Shown piece by piece: positions 51,929-60,171 of a stretch of DNA of 64,000 nucleotides (position 1 is its first letter; each line of letters opens with the position of its first letter). Under the pieces are notes generated by a model. That model was not told where the DNA came from. It worked only from the letters and a program-made list of their open reading frames with translations, and did no database searches. Position numbers and translations under genes: made by a program. The DNA comes from Edaphobacter bradus. GTDB lineage: Bacteria > Acidobacteriota > Terriglobia > Terriglobales > Acidobacteriaceae. The stretch lies in NCBI RefSeq assembly GCF_025685645.1, contig NZ_JAGSYF010000002.1, forward strand, positions 992,907 through 1,056,906. The letters are read 5' to 3'.

Positions 51929-52930
51929 TCAGGGGAGGATGACGACCGGGCCTTCGGCGGTTTCGTGTTTGACGGCCTGGAGGGCGTCGGCGGCGCGGTC
52001 GAGCGGGAAGGTGCGGACGCGGGGGCGGATGCCGATCTCGGCGGCGATGGCGAGGAAGTCGCGGGCGTCGGCGCGGGTCATGTTGGCTACCGAGCGGATC
52101 TGGCGCTCGCCCCAGAGGAGCTTGTCGTAGTCGAACTGCGGGATGCGGTCGAGATGGATGGCGTTGATGGCGACGATGCCGCCCTTACGGAGGCTCGCGA
52201 GCGCGCTGACGACTACGTCGCCTGAGGGCGCGAAGGTGACGGCGCGGTCGAGCGCGACGGGAGGGCGGTCATTCTCGGTGCCGACCCATGCCGCTCCCAT
52301 CTGAGCGGCCTGCTCGCGGTGCGACTGGCCGCGCGTCGAGACGTAGACCTCGCAGTTCCAGTGGCGGAGAACTGCGATCACAAGAGAAGCCGAGGCACCA
52401 AAACCGAACAGCCCGACGCGCTCGCCGGGCTGCGTGCCGGCGACGCGAAGGCTGCGGAAGCCGATCATGCCGGCGCAGAGCAGAGGGGCGACGTGGGCGG
52501 CGTCTGCGACTTGGGCGTTGTCGAGTATGGAGGGCAGCGGGTGAACGAAGTCCGCGCGGGCGGAGACGTACTCGGCGTAGCCTCCGTTGACCGTGTAGCC
52601 CGTGAAGGTGATGTTGTCGCAGAGGTTCTCTTCGCCGCGCTTGCAAAAGGGGCAGGAGCCATCGGTGCCTCCCACCCAGGAGACTCCGACGCGCGTGCCG
52701 AGGAGTTCAGGCGGGGCGCCTTCGACGATCTCGCCAACAACCTGGTGGCCAAGGATATGGTCGTTGCGCAGCGGAGGCAGGTCGCCTTCGAAGATGTGCA
52801 GGTCGGTGCGGCAGACTCCGCAGGCGAGGACTCGGAGGATGACGTGGCCGGGAGTAAGCTGCGGGCGCGGGACGTCTTCGATGATGAGAGACGGCCCGGT
52901 GGCGGTGCGGTTGAAGATGGCGGCTTTCAT
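51929..52930 (-). CDS. Zinc-dependent alcohol dehydrogenase
   Basis: 333-residue MDR oxidoreductase. Catalytic zinc region CGVCRTDLHIFEGDLPP and GHQVVGEIVEG; structural zinc loop CPFCKRGEENLC; Rossmann part GLFGFGASASLVIAVLRHW. It resembles the group of alcohol dehydrogenases with a GFGA motif acting on simple or cinnamyl-type alcohols; substrate unknown. Upstream lies a large hairpin (52944-53017) that separates it from the beta-lactamase gene. Confidence 0.93.
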   Translation of the reverse strand: MKAAIFNRTATGPSLIIEDVPRPQLTPGHVILRVLACGVCRTDLHIFEGDLPPLRNDHILGHQVVGEIVEGAPPELLGTRVGVSWVGGTDGSCPFCKRGEENLCDNITFTGYTVNGGYAEYVSARADFVHPLPSILDNAQVADAAHVAPLLCAGMIGFRSLRVAGTQPGERVGLFGFGASASLVIAVLRHWNCEVYVSTRGQSHREQAAQMGAAWVGTENDRPPVALDRAVTFAPSGDVVVSALASLRKGGIVAINAIHLDRIPQFDYDKLLWGERQIRSVANMTRADARDFLAIAAEIGIRPRVRTFPLDRAADALQAVKHETAEGPVVILP

Positions 52931-52943
52931 GGGCAGTTGTTAG

Positions 52944-53017
52944 TTGCAGGTTGCTAGTTGCAGGTTGTCCAGAATCGAGCACTTGGATGCTGAGAACAGG
53001 CAACTAGCAACCTGCAA
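52944..53017. repeat. Large hairpin of TTAGTTG-type repeat
   Basis: Perfect 18-base arms (52944-52961, TTGCAGGTTGCTAGTTGC, and 53000-53017) with a 38-base loop; six further bases pair beyond a 3-base mismatch. A shorter relative is at 6088-6122. Confidence 0.82.
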
Positions 53018-53041
53018 TGGACAACTCGCCTTACGTGAGAG

Positions 53042-53914
53042 CTAGGCGGGCTGGATGGTGTTGACGACGGCGCGGCCTGCGTCGGCGAGGATGGCATTGC
53101 GGCCGTCGCTGTCGAGCTTGGACCCCGTGAGATAAGCCGTCACTAGAACGGGCGCGCGGTGTGGCGGCCAGAGGACGGCAATGTCATTTGTCGTCCCGCG
53201 TTCTCCGGAGCCGGTCTTGTCGCCGGCCCGCCAGTCGTGCGGCAGGCCTGCGCGCAGGCGCGCGTCGCCGGTCTTGTTGGCGAGGAGCCAGTTGGTGAGC
53301 AGGGTGCGCGAGTCGAAGGAGAGGACGTCGCCGAAGAGGACGCGATGCATGTTGTCGAGCATCGCCGAGGGAGTCGTCGTGTCGCGCGGGTCGCCGGGAA
53401 CGGCCTCGTTGAGCGACGGCTCGATGCGGTCGAGGCGAGTGACGGAGTCTCCGATGGAGCGGAGGAAGGCGTTGAACGCCGGCGGGCCGCCGAAGCTTGC
53501 GAGCAACAGGTTGGCGGCCGTGTTGTCGCTGAGCGTGATGGCAGCCTCGCAGAGCTGCGCAATCGTCATGCCGTCGGCGAGGTGCTGTTGCGTCACGGGC
53601 GCGTACGCGAGGAGATCGGCCTTGGTGAAGGTGATGAGGCGGTCGAGATGTTCGTGGCCCTGCTCGGCACGTTTGAGAATGAGCGCGGCGGCGAGGAACT
53701 TAAACGTGCTGCACATGGGAAAGCGCTCGTCGGCGTGATAGCCGATCCGTTTGCCCGAGCCGGTATCGAGAACGGCGCAGCCGAGACGGCCTCTGCTCTT
53801 CTGCTCGATGGCAAGGAATGGGTCGGGGAGAGCGGATCCCGGTCCCGCGATAAGAAGGCGGGGCGAGAGGGAGCCGATGAGAAGGGAGACCAGGGCGCTA
53901 CGACGGGTGACCAT
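53042..53914 (-). CDS. Class A beta-lactamase
   Basis: Hydrolyses beta-lactams in the periplasm, 290 residues. Active-site motifs are complete: CSTFKF (nucleophile Ser69, Lys72), SDN (129-131), Glu165 of the omega loop (IEPSLNE) and KTG (233-235). The N-terminus MVTRRSALVSLLIG is a signal peptide with a Tat-like twin arginine. Length is normal. No AmpR-type regulator is adjacent. It diverges from the kinase gene 122 bases away. The spectrum cannot be deduced from motifs alone. Confidence 0.95.
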   Translation of the reverse strand: MVTRRSALVSLLIGSLSPRLLIAGPGSALPDPFLAIEQKSRGRLGCAVLDTGSGKRIGYHADERFPMCSTFKFLAAALILKRAEQGHEHLDRLITFTKADLLAYAPVTQQHLADGMTIAQLCEAAITLSDNTAANLLLASFGGPPAFNAFLRSIGDSVTRLDRIEPSLNEAVPGDPRDTTTPSAMLDNMHRVLFGDVLSFDSRTLLTNWLLANKTGDARLRAGLPHDWRAGDKTGSGERGTTNDIAVLWPPHRAPVLVTAYLTGSKLDSDGRNAILADAGRAVVNTIQPA

Positions 53915-54036
53915 TGCTTTCGAGTGATTCTACGCCGGCGCGAAACGTGCGAGGTTTGAACAGGAAGTTGTCCGCTTTGACTTTCGATTCTGAGCTTCCC
54001 TAACATTGTGCACTCAAGGGTGGGAAGCCTGCTGAT

Positions 54037-56193
54037 GTGATCGGCCAGACCATCTCGCACTATCGCATCCTCGCCAAACTCGGTGAGGGTGGAATGGGCG
54101 TTGTGTATCGCGCCCGGGACCTGACGCTCGGCCGTGAGATCGCGCTGAAGTTTCTTCCCGCAGACGCAGCGGCCACCCCCCGGGCCCGCAGACGCCTTCT
54201 CAAAGAAGCTCAGGCCGCCTCGCACCTGAACCATCCCAACATCGCGACTATTTACGAGATGGACAAGTCAGAAGGCTCCCCGTTCATTGCGATGGAGTTG
54301 GTGACCGGGGCGACGCTGAAACAAATCCTCCGTTATGGTGCGCTGGAGGCTCGACAGTTTCCGGACGTCGCCCGGCAAATCGCTGAAGGCCTGGGAGAGG
54401 CTCATCGCGCCGGCGTTTTTCATGGCGATATCAAGCCCGCCAACATCATGCTCGACGCAAGGTCGCACGTAAAAATTCTCGATTTCGGACTGGCCACGCT
54501 CGCCCAGCGGATCCACACGGCAGATGAAACCGAGGAGACACGTTCCACCACAAGTTCAACGCAAGATATTGTCGGCGGCACAATTCCCTATATGTCCCCT
54601 GAGCAACTTTGCGGAGCGCCAGCAGGTGCACAAGGCGACATCTTTTCCTACGGTGTTCTTCTCTACGAATGCCTGACGGGCCGCCTTCCCTTTAACGGTG
54701 AAACGCCCATCGACGTTCGACACGCGATCCTGCGAACACCTCCCACGTCCCTGCGCAGCCTGCTCCCGGAGATCTCTCCGGAGTTGGAGAGACTCATCGA
54801 CCGCTGCCTGGCAAAACCAGTCGAACAGCGTTGCGCCTCGATGGAAGAAGTCCTCGACGCACTTCGTCGCTTTGCCGATCCGGCGCTCCAGCCGAGAAAA
54901 TGTCTAGCCGTGCTCTATTTCGAAAACCTCAACGGCACCCAAGAGGATGAGTACTTTCGCGACGGTATGACCGAAGATGTCATCACAGAGCTGGCGAAGA
55001 TCAAGGATTTCCGCCTTTTCCCCCGCTCGGCAGTGTTTGCTTTTCGTGACAAACCGCTGCCAGTGACGCAGGTTGGCCAGCACCTGGGCGCGGCCTATGT
55101 CCTCGAAGGCAGCATCCGCCGATCTGGCAGCCGGCTTCGTATCACTGCCCAACTCGCCGAGACCCGCACCGGCCACTCTGTGTGGGCCGAGCGCTACGAC
55201 CGTCAGCTTGAAGATGTCTTTGCCATTCAGGATGAAATCGCCCAAAACATCGCGCGTGCTCTGCGCGTGACGCTTACCGAAAGAGAAAGGCACGAGATCG
55301 AGAAGATCCCAACCAGCAGCATACAAGCCTACGACTACTACCTCCGTGGCCGCCAGTTCTACTGTCAAATGCTTCGGAAAGGCCTGGAATTTGCCCGGCA
55401 GATGTTCGCCCGCGCCATCGTCATTGATCCGGGTTACGCACGCGCATACGCCGGAGTGGGGGATTGCTGCTCGTTCCTGTACATGTGGTGTGAAGCCAGT
55501 GAAGACAATTTGCGAGAAGCAGTTTCAGCCAGTCGCCGCGCTGTTGAACTGGACCCACAGTCTGCTGAAGCCCGGGCCTCGCACGGCTTCGCAGAGTCGT
55601 TGTCCGGTAACTACGAGATCGCCGACAAGGAATTTGAGACGGCCATCGAGCTAAATTCTCACCTGTTCGAAGCGTATTACTTTTATGGCCGATCGTGTTT
55701 TGCCCAGGGGCAATATGAAAAAGCCGCGGCGTTATTCGCAAGGGCCGGCTTGATCAACCCGGAGGACTACGCGACCCGCTCACTGCGCGGCCTCTGTTAT
55801 ACCGCGTTGGGCCGCATGGAAGAAGCGGCCGAGGCTTGTCGGGATTGCTTGCAGGTTCTCGAACGTTACGTCGAACTCCACCCCGATGATGCGCGTGCCG
55901 TCTCCATGGGAGCCAGGTGTTTTTACGGGATCGGCGACCACGCCCGCTCTCTCGAGTGGGCCGAGCGCGCCTTGTCTATGGCTCCCGAGGAACCGTTGAT
56001 CCTCTACACCGTCGCTTGCAGCTATGCGTGCCTCAAGCAGGCAGATAAAGCTCTCGACTGCCTGGAGAAGGCCTTTCGTCATGGTTTCGGCCACAGAGAA
56101 TGGATCCACAGGGACCCAGGCCTTTCCTTTGTGCGCGAACATCCTCGCTTTCTGGCCTTGATGCAAGCCTCTCCGCCGATCGCTCCAGATTGA
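54037..56193 (+). CDS. Ser/Thr protein kinase with TolB-like and TPR domains
   Basis: 718 residues. Kinase domain 8-275: G-loop GEGGMG (16-21), Lys38, catalytic loop HGDIKPAN (Asp131; Gly replaces the Arg of HRD), DFG Asp149, MSPEQ activation end. Then an FlgO/TolB-like domain (about 289-420, LAVLYFENLNGTQEDEYFRD, YVLEGSIRRSG, GHSVWAERYDRQLEDVF) as in acidobacterial and mycobacterial adenylate-cyclase relatives, and TPR repeats to the end. No transmembrane segment, so cytosolic. GTG start at 54037 after AGGGTGGGAAG. Substrates unknown. A kinase lacking the HRD arginine may not need activation-loop phosphorylation. Confidence 0.93.
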   Translation: MIGQTISHYRILAKLGEGGMGVVYRARDLTLGREIALKFLPADAAATPRARRRLLKEAQAASHLNHPNIATIYEMDKSEGSPFIAMELVTGATLKQILRYGALEARQFPDVARQIAEGLGEAHRAGVFHGDIKPANIMLDARSHVKILDFGLATLAQRIHTADETEETRSTTSSTQDIVGGTIPYMSPEQLCGAPAGAQGDIFSYGVLLYECLTGRLPFNGETPIDVRHAILRTPPTSLRSLLPEISPELERLIDRCLAKPVEQRCASMEEVLDALRRFADPALQPRKCLAVLYFENLNGTQEDEYFRDGMTEDVITELAKIKDFRLFPRSAVFAFRDKPLPVTQVGQHLGAAYVLEGSIRRSGSRLRITAQLAETRTGHSVWAERYDRQLEDVFAIQDEIAQNIARALRVTLTERERHEIEKIPTSSIQAYDYYLRGRQFYCQMLRKGLEFARQMFARAIVIDPGYARAYAGVGDCCSFLYMWCEASEDNLREAVSASRRAVELDPQSAEARASHGFAESLSGNYEIADKEFETAIELNSHLFEAYYFYGRSCFAQGQYEKAAALFARAGLINPEDYATRSLRGLCYTALGRMEEAAEACRDCLQVLERYVELHPDDARAVSMGARCFYGIGDHARSLEWAERALSMAPEEPLILYTVACSYACLKQADKALDCLEKAFRHGFGHREWIHRDPGLSFVREHPRFLALMQASPPIAPD

Positions 56194-56310
56194 CGTTCTA
56201 AGGCCGCGATGTACTCCACTTTATGGGTGTTGTGCAACGTTCGACGATCCTTACAACTTTGGCGATCATTTTGTCCTCACCTAAGTTGCTTACGACCTTC
56301 GCTTGCGCGG

Positions 56311-57750
56311 TCAGTATCGGCCGTAGTCGCCGCGGACAGAGTCGAAGAGCCTGGCGGAGTCGTAGCCGATGCCGTCCTTGAAGACGATCTCGACGTTTTC
56401 GATGTCGGCGATGTTGGCGGCGGGGTTGCCTTTGACGACGAGGAGGTCGGCGTTCTTGCCCGTGGCGATGGAGCCGATGTGGTCCTGACGATTGAGATAG
56501 ATGGCTCCGTTGAGCGTGCCGATGCGGATGGCTTCGAGGGGTGTGAAGCCTGCCTCGACCAGTAGCTCAAGCTCGCGCTGGTCGCCGAAGCCGGGGAGGA
56601 TGATGCCGTTGCCGGTGGGGTCGGGGCCGGCGATGAGGAGGCCTCCAGCTGCGACGAAGCGGCGTTCGAGCGCCATGCCGTGAGCGAGCAGCGTTGCTCC
56701 GTCGGGGAGCGGATGTTCGAGGCGGCGAGAGCGGATCAGGAGATAGTCCTCGCGTGCCTCGGGAGACATGGCGGCGAGGACGGCGGGACGCAGCGGCGGG
56801 CGTCCGGCGACGTCGGGCTCGAATACGGGAAGGGTGGAGGTGACGGCGACGTGGTGCTCGACGAGTGTGTGGATGAGAGCTGCAGCCTCGGGGCCGTCGG
56901 GGTCCATGTGGACGAGCGTGGGCGTGCCGTCTGTGTCGGGGCACTTATCGGGCTGCTTGCCGGGGTCGAGCTGTGTGTTGACGAAGAAGCCATGCTCGAG
57001 GTTGTCGATGCCCAGCTCAGCAGCTTCGGGGTAGGTGACGGAACAGAGGTGTCCGGTGACCTTGATGCCGTGCTTGTGCGCCTCGTCGATGGCGGCTTTG
57101 AGCTCGGCGCGGGTGATGTTCATGTACGCCTTAAAGGAGGTGACTCCTTCGGCGATCCAGTAATCGACGGTCGCGCGAGCATCGTCAGGGCCGGTGAGGT
57201 TGTGCATCTGGATGAACGGGCTGGGCGAGCCTTCGAGGTATGGGCCGGTTACGTCCATGTGCGGGCCGATGAGGTGGCCGGCGTCGATCTCGCGCTTGAG
57301 GTTGAGGTCGGTGTAGGGCTCGACGGAGCCGGTGGTGCGGATGGTGGTGACTCCGGCAGCGAGATACATGCGCGGTGCAGAGAAGGACATCTGCGGAACG
57401 ATTACGGGAGGGTCAAAGGAGGTGGGTGTGAGGTTGGGCCGGGCGATGTTGTAAAGGTGATCGTGCATGCCGACGAGGCCGGGGAGGACGGTGTCGCCGT
57501 GGAGGTCGAGGACAGTCTCGCCTGCAGCGGCAGCGGTCGTGCCGCTGGCGGTGATGGCTGCGATCTTGCCGTCTTCGAGGATCACGTCGCGGTCCTCAAG
57601 GGGTGCGGCTCCTGTGCCGTCGATCACGCGGACGTGAGTGAGGCGGATGTGTGAGGCGTTTGTTTTGATGTACTTCGCGACAGCGGGAGCCTGTCCGTGG
57701 AGCGCGGTGGCGAGAACAAAAGTCAGTGCTGCAAACGAACGAGCACGCAA
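56311..57750 (-). CDS. Secreted amidohydrolase family metal-dependent hydrolase
   Basis: 479 residues with signal peptide (RARSFAALTFVLATALHGQA). The HxH metal site is GMHDHLYNIARP, the carboxylated-Lys region is GVTSFKAYMN, His ligands follow in VTGHLCSVTYPE and IDNLEHGFF, and the metal Asp is in GPDPTGNG. It belongs to the imidazolonepropionase-like amidohydrolases. The start is TTG 57750, chosen because GGAGGA stands eight bases before it; a longer open frame to 57867 has no family likeness. A dipeptidase or cyclic-amide substrate is possible. Confidence 0.88.
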   Translation of the reverse strand: MRARSFAALTFVLATALHGQAPAVAKYIKTNASHIRLTHVRVIDGTGAAPLEDRDVILEDGKIAAITASGTTAAAAGETVLDLHGDTVLPGLVGMHDHLYNIARPNLTPTSFDPPVIVPQMSFSAPRMYLAAGVTTIRTTGSVEPYTDLNLKREIDAGHLIGPHMDVTGPYLEGSPSPFIQMHNLTGPDDARATVDYWIAEGVTSFKAYMNITRAELKAAIDEAHKHGIKVTGHLCSVTYPEAAELGIDNLEHGFFVNTQLDPGKQPDKCPDTDGTPTLVHMDPDGPEAAALIHTLVEHHVAVTSTLPVFEPDVAGRPPLRPAVLAAMSPEAREDYLLIRSRRLEHPLPDGATLLAHGMALERRFVAAGGLLIAGPDPTGNGIILPGFGDQRELELLVEAGFTPLEAIRIGTLNGAIYLNRQDHIGSIATGKNADLLVVKGNPAANIADIENVEIVFKDGIGYDSARLFDSVRGDYGRY

Positions 57751-57803
57751 TGCGGAGTCCTCCAGTGGGGCGAGCTTACGCGAGCGACCAAGTGTTCCGC
57801 CCT

Positions 57804-58256
57804 TTATCGCTGTGGCGGAAGGATGGCCTCTTCTTTCGTGTTGAAGTTGAAATTCGTCAGAATCCACGCTTGGCTTGCCTTGTAGACAGTGAACTTTGCA
57901 AAGAGAGGTCCCTTTTCATAGTCGAGAACGAGGCAGATTACCTGCGTACGTGGCGACAAATCTCGAATCGAGATGACCTCATAAGACTGGAAATTTCCGT
58001 AGAAATCCTGAATCTGCCTCAAGCTATTCGACTGGCTTAAAGCCTCCCTGCTACCGTCGATGGGACTGTCCTTGATCCAAGTCCGGACGGCCTCCTCTGG
58101 GCCTTTCGCCTTATACGCGTCAAGGCCCGCGATGACGATCGATGGCAGGGTCTCGTTGCCGCTTTTCTTATGCGGATTTGCGTCCGTCGTCTGGGATGAA
58201 GAGGAGCCGACAAGGAGAAGAGTAGATAGAGACAGGAACATCAAACGCTTGATCAT
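57804..58256 (-). CDS. Small secreted protein of unknown function
   Basis: 150 residues. Signal peptide MIKRLMFLSLSTLLLVGSSS; mature part with IAGLDAYKAKGPEEAVRTWI and a beta-rich end (TQVICLVLDYEKGPLFAKF, AWILTNFNFNTKEEAILP), a cystatin/NTF2-like arrangement. Not assigned. Start is uncertain: ATG 58256 begins the signal peptide; ATG 58295 (MGSLIRTKG) has AAGAGA upstream. GC is lower than in adjacent genes. Confidence 0.68.
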   Translation of the reverse strand: MIKRLMFLSLSTLLLVGSSSSQTTDANPHKKSGNETLPSIVIAGLDAYKAKGPEEAVRTWIKDSPIDGSREALSQSNSLRQIQDFYGNFQSYEVISIRDLSPRTQVICLVLDYEKGPLFAKFTVYKASQAWILTNFNFNTKEEAILPPQR

Positions 58257-58420
58257 GATTTTCGAGATGCCTTTCGTCCGGATTAAGCTTCCCATCCGAA
58301 TCTCTTCTCTGCAATGAAAATCGCTGACGCTGCTACTGACCTTACAGCGTTTCGCCCAAGAAAAGCTGATCCATGGCGGTAAAATAGAAAGGTTACGGAA
58401 AACGCAAAAGGAACAGGCAT

Positions 58421-59353
58421 ATGAGCACAGGAACGCAGACGGTGTTGGCAGCACAGGTAGAGGCGGCGGCGAAGGCAGCAGGGCTGGTCGTGGTTGCGAC
58501 CGGCGAAGGCAAGGACTTTTCGGGCGGACCAACAACGCGATTCACGCTGGCACTGGCTGCGAACACGGCGAAGACGCAGGTTCTCGAGCTGAGCGCGGCC
58601 TTCGACTTCAACGGAGCCGGCCTGAAGAGCGTCGTCGAGAGCTACCTCGCAGAGACCGCCAAGCGGCTGAAGAACCCGCGGCCGGACTGTTATCTGACCC
58701 TCCATGGCCTTCCGCTGAGCTTCGGCAAATTTGAGTGGCCGTTCCACGCCTCGACCTCGGGAGCCGACACATACATCGTGCACGGCGAGGCGCGGCTGGA
58801 GGACGGCAACGAGAGCGCACTGCACGCCAAGATCGCCGCCTCGATGACCCGCACCTTCGCTGAGGTTGTTCCGGCGCTCGAGCAGCCCTTCGCCGAAAGC
58901 TTCATCTATAACGCGGTCCGCAAGACGATGGATCAGGGCCAACTCGAGCTGGTGAAGAGCGGCAACCGCCAGCCGGTCCCGGTGACGACGCGCTATTACA
59001 GCCAGAAGCGGAAGAAGTTCATCTTCAACGACACCAACGAGGCGCAGCGCCAGTTGTTCCTGGCGGCGAAGGCCTTCTGGCTCTCGGGAGTTCTGGGTGG
59101 AGGCGAGCCGGTGTGGCTGCTCGATCCCCGCGACGCGCAGTATCTGGACTCGACGGTCGATGAGTTGAAGAAGACCGTCCAGGCGCTTGCGGGAGAAGGC
59201 CTGATCCGTCTCGCAGCCGACACGGAGTTCGCCACGCCGACCGAGGCGCTGATGGGGCATAAGGCCCAGTATGAGCAGGAGTTGGCCGAGGCCCTGCAGT
59301 TCATCAAGCCGAGCTTCAATGAAGAGATGCGCGCCGGCCACACCAATATGTAA
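58421..59353 (+). CDS. Conserved protein of unknown function
   Basis: 310 residues, no signal peptide and no membrane segment. The N-terminal part is Ala-rich helical (QVEAAAKAAGLVVVATGEG), followed by mixed alpha/beta sequence (TRFTLALAANTAKTQVLELS, CYLTLHGLPLSFGKFEWPF) and a helical C-terminus with HKAQYEQELAEALQFIKPS. No known motif. It appears as a well-formed gene with codon use typical of the region. ATG 58421 has a weak Shine-Dalgarno. Confidence 0.7.
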   Translation: MSTGTQTVLAAQVEAAAKAAGLVVVATGEGKDFSGGPTTRFTLALAANTAKTQVLELSAAFDFNGAGLKSVVESYLAETAKRLKNPRPDCYLTLHGLPLSFGKFEWPFHASTSGADTYIVHGEARLEDGNESALHAKIAASMTRTFAEVVPALEQPFAESFIYNAVRKTMDQGQLELVKSGNRQPVPVTTRYYSQKRKKFIFNDTNEAQRQLFLAAKAFWLSGVLGGGEPVWLLDPRDAQYLDSTVDELKKTVQALAGEGLIRLAADTEFATPTEALMGHKAQYEQELAEALQFIKPSFNEEMRAGHTNM

Positions 59354-59582
59354 CGATTGCTGCGCGAAAACTCCGGTGTTCGCGGGCTAACCAGTCTGGC
59401 GGGTAGTGGGCCAGTTTGGATTGGCGTGCACTTGTGCCACAGCGTCGGCGCAATTTGTCCGAGGTGCCGCCTCTATACGGCAATGTGGCTCCGTTTCTCA
59501 TTGAGTGACTTGGCGATTTATCTCTCGTTGAGAAGCGTTAGCGACAGGATGAACGCTACTCCGACGCGTCGGCCATAAGCGA

Positions 59583-59641
59583 GGCGGTTCGCGCGTCGTG
59601 CGAATGTCCCACTCATGCCTTCGGCATGAATGGGCACCCGG
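59583..59641 (+). repeat. Double-hairpin repeat, copy 8
   Basis: GCGGTTCGCGC-GTC-GTGCGAATG, then CCCACTCATGCC-TTC-GGCATGAATGGG, ending CACCCGG. Stem is like copy 7 with another loop. Confidence 0.87.
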
Positions 59642-59712
59642 CAGAAAAGAAGGGCGGCCCCGGAAGGACCGCCCTGACGCAAAGGCCGCGGCTTCATGTG
59701 TTTCCATCAACT

Positions 59713-59898
59713 TCAGCTCGCGGCCTTGCCCTCAACGAGAGTCGGTTCCTCGGCAACCACCCTCGAAACATCCTCCTGCAGCAGGTAGATCGATACTGCG
59801 AGCAGAACTACGTCTTTCATCAGGAAGGCAACGTTTCCGAAGACCGAGTACATCCAGAAGATCAGAGGTCCATGGGTAAAGAATGGGATCAGACCCTG
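59713..59898 (-). pseudogene. C-terminal relic of a small membrane protein (DUF417/DoxX-like)
   Basis: Minus-strand codons read from just after an in-frame stop: PFFTHGPLIFWMYSVFG, NVAFLMKDVVLLAVSIYLLQ, then EDVSRVVAEEPTLVEGKAAS and a stop. The KDVVLLAVSIYLL helix with flanking Phe-rich segment resembles the last helix of YkgB/DoxX-type proteins. No start is available, so it is a truncated remainder. It lies next to a divergent AraC/cupin regulator that may once have controlled it. Confidence 0.5.
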
Positions 59899-59906
59899 TG
59901 CTTCGT

Positions 59907-59946
59907 ATCAAACCACTTCTGATACCCGAAGAAGAAGTGGTTTGAT
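59907..59946. repeat. Perfect 14-base inverted repeat
   Basis: ATCAAACCACTTCT (59907-59920) and AGAAGTGGTTTGAT (59933-59946) with a 12-base loop. It sits at the upstream edge of the membrane-protein relic. No U-run follows on either strand; it may be an operator, a small structured RNA or the trace of a mobile element. Confidence 0.75.
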
Positions 59947-60171
59947 CACCATCGATGTGCGAACCAACTTGTAAGCTAGATCCTTTCTGAGGGGCCCGGA
60001 CTTGCCTAAGGGTCTTAATAAGGAAGTTCATTTTTGCCGATCCTTTCGAACCCCTCGAGTTCGTTTCTATGAACCCCACTCTAGGACGATCTAATGAGAT
60101 GAACAAGATCGTAGAAGCTCATAAATATGCTTTTTCGTCTCATGCAGGATTGACCGAGGATAACCTCACAG

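Larger units (their letters stand above)
59354..60171. other. Gene-free stretch with relics, repeat and hairpins
   Basis: Contains a double-hairpin repeat (59583-59641), a GC-rich hairpin (GGGCGG / CCGCCC, about 59652-59676), a membrane-protein relic on the minus strand (59713-59898), a 14-base inverted repeat (59907-59946) and a leader region for the AraC gene. 59354-59580 holds nothing recognised. Confidence 0.55.

Noticed and set aside
56680..57654. 324-codon open frame on the plus strand
   Set aside because: Antisense to the amidohydrolase, which has complete metal-binding motifs.
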